DNA from: an uncultured Eggerthellaceae bacterium
Lineage (GTDB): Bacteria > Actinomycetota > Coriobacteriia > Coriobacteriales > Eggerthellaceae
DNA: 9,886 bases
Direction of reading: 5' to 3'
NCBI GenBank assembly: GCA_934630905.1
Contig: CAKTXN010000064.1
Coordinates: forward strand, 1 to 9,886
The notes below the pieces were generated by a model that searched no databases, had not been told where the DNA came from, and saw only the letters and a list, made by a program, of their open reading frames with translations. The translations under genes were made by a program, and so were the position numbers. Position 1 is the first letter of the stretch. Each line of letters opens with the position of its first letter. Positions 6,644 through 9,886 of this stretch are shown here, piece by piece.

Positions 6644-7345
6644 ATGGAAACCACAATTTTTACCAGCATATCTCAGTTTCTGGGTTTGAAAATGGACTTC
6701 GGTGTGTTCATGGGGCTGCTTTTTGACGGCTTCGGCTTTACCGTGGGCATTTTCTTTATCACGCTTATCGGCTCTCTGCCGCTGGGCATTTTGGTGGCAC
6801 TGGCCCGCATGAGCAAAATCAAGCCCCTTTCCTTTATTATGGGCATCTACATTTCATTCATGCGCGGCACCCCGCTTATGCTGCAGCTCATGTTTTTCAT
6901 GTTCGCGCCGTATTACCTGTTCGGTATGCCGCTGGGCGCTGATTGGAAATTCTATGCGTGCGGCATCGGCTTCATCTTGAACTACGCCGCGTACTTCGCC
7001 GAGATTTACCGCAGCGGCATCCAGTCTATTCCGCGCGGCCAGTACGAGGCGGCGGAAGTGCTTGGCTACACGAATACGCAAACGTTCATGAAGATTGTGT
7101 TGCCGCAGGTCATCAAGAGGATTTTGCCGGCTATGGGCAACGAGATCATCATGTTGGTGAAAGATACGTCGCTGGCATACGTGCTGACCATTGCCGAGAT
7201 GTTCAGCGCGGCGAAGGCGCTTGCCGCAAAAGAAGTGAGCATGGTTCCGTACGTGGTGGCGGCGCTGATTTACTGGGCGGCATGTTTGATCATCGAATTC
7301 TTCTTGAACAAGATCGAGAAGAAGCTGAATTACTATCACGATTAG
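6644..7345 (+). CDS. Polar amino-acid ABC importer, permease
   Basis: A 233-residue inner-membrane permease of the HisM/GlnP/ArtQ family with about five membrane segments. SFMRGTPLMLQL (71-82) is the classic family signature. The EAA loop is EAAEVLGYTNTQTFMKIVLPQ (135-155), including the conserved glycine G141, and contacts the ATPase. NYAAYFAEIYRSGIQSIPRGQ (113-133) is the expected preceding segment. The protein would homodimerise, since only one permease gene is present. An AGGGAA site lies a few bases before the ATG. The ATPase gene starts 9 bases after the stop, so both are translated from one message. Length is normal and no damage is seen. Confidence 0.94.
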   Translation: METTIFTSISQFLGLKMDFGVFMGLLFDGFGFTVGIFFITLIGSLPLGILVALARMSKIKPLSFIMGIYISFMRGTPLMLQLMFFMFAPYYLFGMPLGADWKFYACGIGFILNYAAYFAEIYRSGIQSIPRGQYEAAEVLGYTNTQTFMKIVLPQVIKRILPAMGNEIIMLVKDTSLAYVLTIAEMFSAAKALAAKEVSMVPYVVAALIYWAACLIIEFFLNKIEKKLNYYHD

Positions 7346-7354
7346 GGGGCAGCT

Positions 7355-8206
7355 GTGGTTGCGATTGATGCGAAAGAGTCTTTGGCGGCGGATTCTGGTG
7401 TCGCGTGCACCGATGCCGCGTGCGCGGGTGCTGCGGGTGCTGCGGGTGCGGCGCAAAAGTCCGAAGTGCTGCTCTCGCTGGAGCGCGCGAAGAAGAGCTT
7501 CGGCGATAACCAAGTTCTGAAGGATATTACGCTGCAGGTCGAAAAAGGCCAGGTCGTTGGCATAATTGGTCCGTCGGGCGGCGGTAAATCTACGCTTCTG
7601 CGCTGTGCCACCATGCTGGAAACGCTCGATGACGGTACGCTTTCGTACGGCGATTTAATGGTGTGCAAGAACGGCGCGTATTCGGGCAAAGAGGTGCTGC
7701 GCCAGGCGAAGATGCGTTTCGGTCTGGTGTTCCAGAGCTTCAATTTGTTCCCGCATTACACGGTGCTCAAGAACGTCATGGATGCGCCGCTCACCGTTCA
7801 AAAACGCGATAAAGCCCAGGTGGAAGCGGAGGCTATGGCGCTTTTGGAGAAAATGGGCCTATCGGGAAAAGAGAACATGGTGCCGTGCGAGCTTTCCGGT
7901 GGCCAGCAGCAGCGCGTGGCGATTGCGCGCGCGTTGGCCATGAAGCCCGACATTTTGTTCTTCGACGAGCCCACCAGTGCGCTTGACCCCGAGCTGACGC
8001 AGGAGGTGCTGCGCGTTATTCGCGAGCTGGCCGAAGAGCACATGACCATGGTTATTGTTACGCACGAGATGACGTTTGCGCGCGACGTGGCCGACCACAT
8101 TGTGTTCATGGATGGCGGCGTGATTGTTGAGCAGGGTCCATCGGCCCAGGTCATCGATAACCCGCAGCACGATCGCACGAAGGCGTTCTTACGCAAGTAC
8201 GAGTAG
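7355..8206 (+). CDS. Polar amino-acid ABC importer, ATPase
   Basis: A 283-residue cytoplasmic ATPase of the GlnQ/HisP family. Motifs in order: Walker A GPSGGGKST (72-80), Q-loop Q127 in VFQSFNLFPH, signature LSGGQQQR (180-187), Walker B ILFFDEPTSALD (200-211) with E205, and switch H237 in VTHEMTF. The start is GTG, with GGGGG ending 5 bases upstream. The family usually begins near SLERAKKSFG (41-50), so about 38 residues form an unusual N-terminal extension rich in Ala, Gly and Cys. Part of it is encoded by three near-identical 9-base units. GTG at codon 38 is an alternative start giving a family-normal length, but it has no ribosome binding site. Function as importer motor is certain; the exact N-terminus is not. 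Confidence 0.93.
   Translation: MVAIDAKESLAADSGVACTDAACAGAAGAAGAAQKSEVLLSLERAKKSFGDNQVLKDITLQVEKGQVVGIIGPSGGGKSTLLRCATMLETLDDGTLSYGDLMVCKNGAYSGKEVLRQAKMRFGLVFQSFNLFPHYTVLKNVMDAPLTVQKRDKAQVEAEAMALLEKMGLSGKENMVPCELSGGQQQRVAIARALAMKPDILFFDEPTSALDPELTQEVLRVIRELAEEHMTMVIVTHEMTFARDVADHIVFMDGGVIVEQGPSAQVIDNPQHDRTKAFLRKYE
7424..7450 (+). repeat. Tandem 9-base repeat inside the ATPase gene
   Basis: Three units of GCGGGTGCT (the last ends in G) encode Ala-Gly-Ala in frame as codons 24-32. Unit gain or loss by slippage would change linker length without shifting the frame. Confidence 0.8.
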
Positions 8207-8478
8207 GCGCAGGGGAGCGTTCGGCTGCGGTTGTGGCTGTGGCGGCGCTTGCGGTGCGGTGCCGTGCGACGCGAGGTGCTTGCGGGCGCACGTGGTTCGC
8301 GGGGCGCGTAGTTGCAAGCCCGGGAGCGTTTGGCTGCGGTTGCGCGAAATGCAGGGTTGCGAAGCGGCTGCATTTGTGGCTGTGGTTGCGCTTGCGGTGC
8401 GCGAATTGCGCGGATTGCGCGAGTGTGTTGCGCGGATGCCACCCAGCACTTCATTCGATTGCCTTACGAAAGGTAGCT
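8207..8478 (+). repeat. GT-rich gap with an interrupted direct repeat
   Basis: This 272-base stretch is strongly biased to G and T on the plus strand and has no credible gene. Block 8213-8258 recurs as two parts: 8322-8342 (20/21 identical to 8213-8233) and 8374-8401 (26/28 identical to 8231-8258). The parts are separated by 31 extra bases that carry a stem AAATGCAG / CTGCATTT (8347-8375). TTG flanks the extra piece on both sides. No clear promoter or terminator was found; GAAAGG near the end is the ribosome binding site of the next gene. Confidence 0.65.
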
Positions 8479-9384
8479 ATGGCAGAGAAAAAGGAATACT
8501 TGGAGCAAGTTCTAGCGGGTCAAAAGCCGCTTCTTTTTGATGGCGGTTTTGGTACCATGCTGCAGGCGAGTGGTTTGAGCGTGCCCGGCAAAACCGCAGA
8601 TGAGCTGTGTATTACGGCGCCTGACGAGATAACGGCAATTCATCGTGCCTACGTGGATGCTGGCTCCCAGGTTGCTACAACGAACACGTTCAACACGAAC
8701 GCCCGAGCATTGGCGGCGGCGAGTTCGCCTTACTCGGTGGAAGAGCTGTACGCAGCCGCTGCGGGGTGCGCACGCAACTCGGGGGCGCTTTTCGTTGCGG
8801 GGGATATTGGTCCTATTGGCGAATTCTTGCAGCCATACGGTGAGCTTGAAGAAGACGAAGCATACGAGCTTTATGCGCGTTGTGCGCGTGCTGCCGAAGC
8901 TGCGAACTGCGATTTCGTTCTGATCGAGACAATGATGGACGCGAACGAGGCGTGCCTTGCCGTGCGCGCCGCTCGTGAAAACACCAAGCTGCCCGTTCTT
9001 GCCACGATGTCGTTCAACGAAAATGGCCGCACACTTTTTGGATCGACTCCCGAACAGGCAGTCGAAGGGCTGGTGGCGGCAGGTGCTAAGGCGGTGGGCC
9101 TGAACTGCTCGGTGGGACCCGTTGAAGCGTTGCCGGTGATTCAGGCGTACGCCGCGGCATTGCATGAAGCCGCAGACGGAGAAGGTTTTGCCGTGCCGTT
9201 GATGGTGCAGCCGAATGCGGGTCTTCCCGATATGAGCACAGGGCGGCCGGTGTATCGCTGTGCGCCGCAGGAGTTCTGCGAAGCGGTATCTTCGCTGGTC
9301 AATGCAGGTGCGACTATCGTCGGCGGATGTTGCGGAACAACGCCGGAGCACATCGCTGCTCTTCGTGATGTGGTTGCTGGGTAG
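8479..9384 (+). CDS. Homocysteine S-methyltransferase, stand-alone MetH-type domain
   Basis: A 301-residue TIM-barrel enzyme that methylates homocysteine to methionine. FDGGFGTMLQ (20-29) matches the cobalamin-dependent MetH N-terminal module more than MmuM. The zinc ligands are C210 (GLNCSVGP) and C284/C285 (GGCCGTTPEH). ATTNTFNTN (66-74) and PNAGLP (245-250) are further barrel landmarks. The folate-binding, cobalamin-binding and reactivation domains of full MetH are absent, so this is either part of a split methionine synthase or a methyltransferase using another donor, such as a corrinoid protein encoded elsewhere. The open frame extends 82 codons upstream, but those encode Cys/Arg/Trp-rich nonsense; ATG 8479 is chosen because GAAAGG lies 5 bases before it. 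The methyl donor cannot be determined here. Confidence 0.88.
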   Translation: MAEKKEYLEQVLAGQKPLLFDGGFGTMLQASGLSVPGKTADELCITAPDEITAIHRAYVDAGSQVATTNTFNTNARALAAASSPYSVEELYAAAAGCARNSGALFVAGDIGPIGEFLQPYGELEEDEAYELYARCARAAEAANCDFVLIETMMDANEACLAVRAARENTKLPVLATMSFNENGRTLFGSTPEQAVEGLVAAGAKAVGLNCSVGPVEALPVIQAYAAALHEAADGEGFAVPLMVQPNAGLPDMSTGRPVYRCAPQEFCEAVSSLVNAGATIVGGCCGTTPEHIAALRDVVAG

Positions 9385-9505
9385 CTCTTAGCGGTTGTTT
9401 TGGGTTGCGGATGTCGGGCTGATTCTGACCGGGCATAGTTGGGCGCTGGGTTGTTGCGCGGGTTGCGCGCTGAGGCAATGCGGTAGAATTTTTTTAAGAA
9501 AAAGC

Positions 9506-9533
9506 TTGACCCTGCGTCGTAAATGTATACAAT
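9506..9533 (+). promoter_or_regulatory. Strong promoter of the tRNA-Ala gene
   Basis: TTGACC (9506-9511, 5/6) and TACAAT (9528-9533, 5/6) are spaced by 16 bases. An A/T-rich run (9487-9503) just upstream resembles the UP elements of stable-RNA promoters. Transcription should begin near 9540, giving a leader of about 12 bases before the mature tRNA. Confidence 0.8.
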
Positions 9534-9552
9534 ACTTCTTGCCCAATTTTTT

Positions 9553-9628
9553 GGGGTGTTAGCTCAGCTGGTAGAGCGCATGGCTGGCAGCCATGAGGTC
9601 ACGGGTTCGAACCCCGTACACTCCACCA
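9553..9628 (+). tRNA. tRNA-Ala (anticodon GGC)
   Basis: A 76-base cloverleaf with encoded CCA. Acceptor GGGGTGT pairs with ACACTCC and includes G3:U70, the alanine identity pair. The D stem is GCTC/GAGC. The anticodon stem CATGG/CCATG encloses loop CTGGCAG with GGC at 9586-9588, reading the alanine codon GCC. The T stem ACGGG/CCCGT holds loop TTCGAAC. The leader bases CCCAA just before it could pair with the TTGGG overlapping the 5' end, a possible processing signal. Confidence 0.97.
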
Positions 9629-9644
9629 TAGAATTCTTACAGGT
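9609..9644 (+). repeat. Direct repeat copy 1: T-loop to terminator of tRNA-Ala
   Basis: This 36-base segment runs from inside the T-loop, through the acceptor strand and CCA, into the first arm of the terminator. It recurs at 9805-9840 with a single T-to-A change. The tRNA 3' end is the usual attachment site for tyrosine integrases. Confidence 0.88.
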
Positions 9645-9665
9645 CCAGCAATGGACCTGTTTTTT
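9639..9665 (+). terminator. Terminator of the tRNA-Ala gene
   Basis: A perfect 9-base stem (ACAGGTCCA / TGGACCTGT) with a GCAA tetraloop (GNRA type) is followed by a T-run, beginning 11 bases after the CCA end. Confidence 0.92.
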
Positions 9666-9669
9666 GTTG

Positions 9670-9772
9670 CTCGCAAGTTGGTTATATGGGGCTCGAACCG
9701 ATGAGGTGGAATTCCGTCAAGAAAACGTGCCGGTGGCACGTTTTCAGGAATTCGCCCGACCGAGCTTGCGAG
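9670..9772. repeat. Nested inverted repeats between the two tRNA-end copies
   Basis: Four complementary pairs nest around one centre: CTCGCAAG (9670-9677) with CTTGCGAG (9765-9772); GGGC (9689-9692) with GCCC (9754-9757); GAATTCC (9709-9715) with GGAATTC (9747-9753); and a perfect 11-base stem GAAAACGTGCC (9721-9731) with GGCACGTTTTC (9735-9745) around loop GGT. The open frames crossing it on both strands follow from the repeats and the tRNA sequence and are not genes. Confidence 0.75.
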
Positions 9773-9780
9773 GGAGGGGT

Positions 9781-9804
9781 CGGCCTTCGCCGAAGGCGAA
9801 GCCG
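9781..9804. repeat. REP-like hairpin abutting the second tRNA-end copy
   Basis: CGGC-(C)-TTCGCC-GAA-GGCGAA-GCCG forms a 10-base stem with one bulged C and a 3-base loop. Its last base directly precedes the start of the duplicated tRNA segment at 9805. Confidence 0.7.
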
Positions 9805-9840
9805 GAACCCCGTACACTCCACCATAGAAATCTTACAGGT
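9805..9840 (+). repeat. Direct repeat copy 2: displaced tRNA-Ala 3' end
   Basis: 35 of 36 bases match 9609-9644, offset by 196 bases. Homology begins within the T-loop; the sequence to its left is a hairpin rather than tRNA, so no functional second tRNA exists. It is either the distal attachment site of a small insertion or the tail of a decayed tandem tRNA gene. Confidence 0.88.
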
Positions 9841-9864
9841 TCGGAAACGGGCCTGTTTTATTTT
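9835..9864 (+). terminator. Second, diverged copy of the tRNA terminator
   Basis: ACAGGTTCG pairs with CGGGCCTGT (9 pairs, two of them G:U) around a GAAA tetraloop, followed by TTTTATTTT. Compared with the first terminator, bases have changed on both sides of the stem, yet pairing and the GNRA loop are kept. Confidence 0.82.
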
Positions 9865-9886
9865 AAAAAGGCCGTTCTGACGAACG

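Noticed and set aside
8233..8478. Upstream in-frame extension of the methyltransferase gene (82 codons)
   Set aside because: The translation is Cys/Arg/Trp-rich without family similarity, comes from the GT-rich repeat gap, and the start lacks a ribosome binding site. ATG 8479 has a good one.
8207..8478. G-quadruplex cluster in the G-rich gap
   Set aside because: Runs of three or more G are too few and too far apart for a convincing four-run motif.
9385..9500. Terminator for the methyltransferase gene at the T-run 9489-9495
   Set aside because: A good T-run exists but only a 4-base stem (TTGC / GCAA) precedes it, so no convincing hairpin. The A/T run is better explained as an upstream element of the tRNA promoter.
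9599..9880. Open frames on both strands across the tRNA downstream region (72 and 64 codons)
   Set aside because: They are read through tRNA and hairpin sequence, have no ribosome binding sites, and are of the type often mis-annotated next to tRNA genes.

Overview
The window looks like part of a chromosome from an anaerobic actinobacterium of the Coriobacteriia, most likely Eggerthellaceae. This is inferred from protein style and content: a fused MobB-MobA, a cysteine-rich polyferredoxin, a DASS-family anion permease, and GC-biased codon use with AGG-type ribosome binding sites. No taxonomic marker gene is present, so the placement is only moderately firm. No phage, transposase, integrase or CRISPR array is visible.

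Left block (1-4863, all minus strand): transcription runs leftwards. A fused molybdopterin-guanine-dinucleotide protein (MobB-MobA, 3500-4816) sits behind an extended -10 promoter and is followed by a multi-cluster iron-sulfur protein (2183-3313). After a 173-base gap comes a second pair: a 474-residue SLC13/DASS anion permease (585-2009) and, 30 bases on, a metallo-beta-lactamase-fold hydrolase that runs off the left edge (1-554). The first pair suggests support for molybdenum enzymes and low-potential electron transfer. The second suggests uptake of an organic or inorganic anion plus hydrolysis of a lactone or ester.

Middle non-coding block (4817-5609): nearly 800 bases with no convincing gene. 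It holds a 58-base imperfect inverted repeat (46/58 identical, arms 125 bases apart). It also holds a plus-strand promoter with a perfect CACAGT-N5-ACTGTG operator-like palindrome, and a leader of about 160 bases before the next gene.

Right block (5610-9384, plus strand): a complete polar amino-acid ABC importer, made of a lipoprotein binding protein, a permease and an ATPase. A stable hairpin lies between the binding-protein and permease genes. A GT-rich, repeat-bearing gap follows, then a stand-alone homocysteine S-methyltransferase domain of the MetH type (8479-9384). The importer's substrate cannot be read from sequence; the neighbour makes a sulfur-containing or related amino acid possible but unproven.

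Right edge (9480-9886): a strongly promoted tRNA-Ala(GGC) gene with encoded CCA and the G3:U70 identity pair, ending in a GNRA-loop terminator. The last 36 bases of its T-loop-to-terminator region are duplicated 196 bases downstream (35/36 identical). Highly self-complementary DNA lies between the copies, and a second, diverged terminator follows. This looks like an attachment-site-bounded mini-element or a decayed tandem tRNA copy, and is the most unusual structure in the window.
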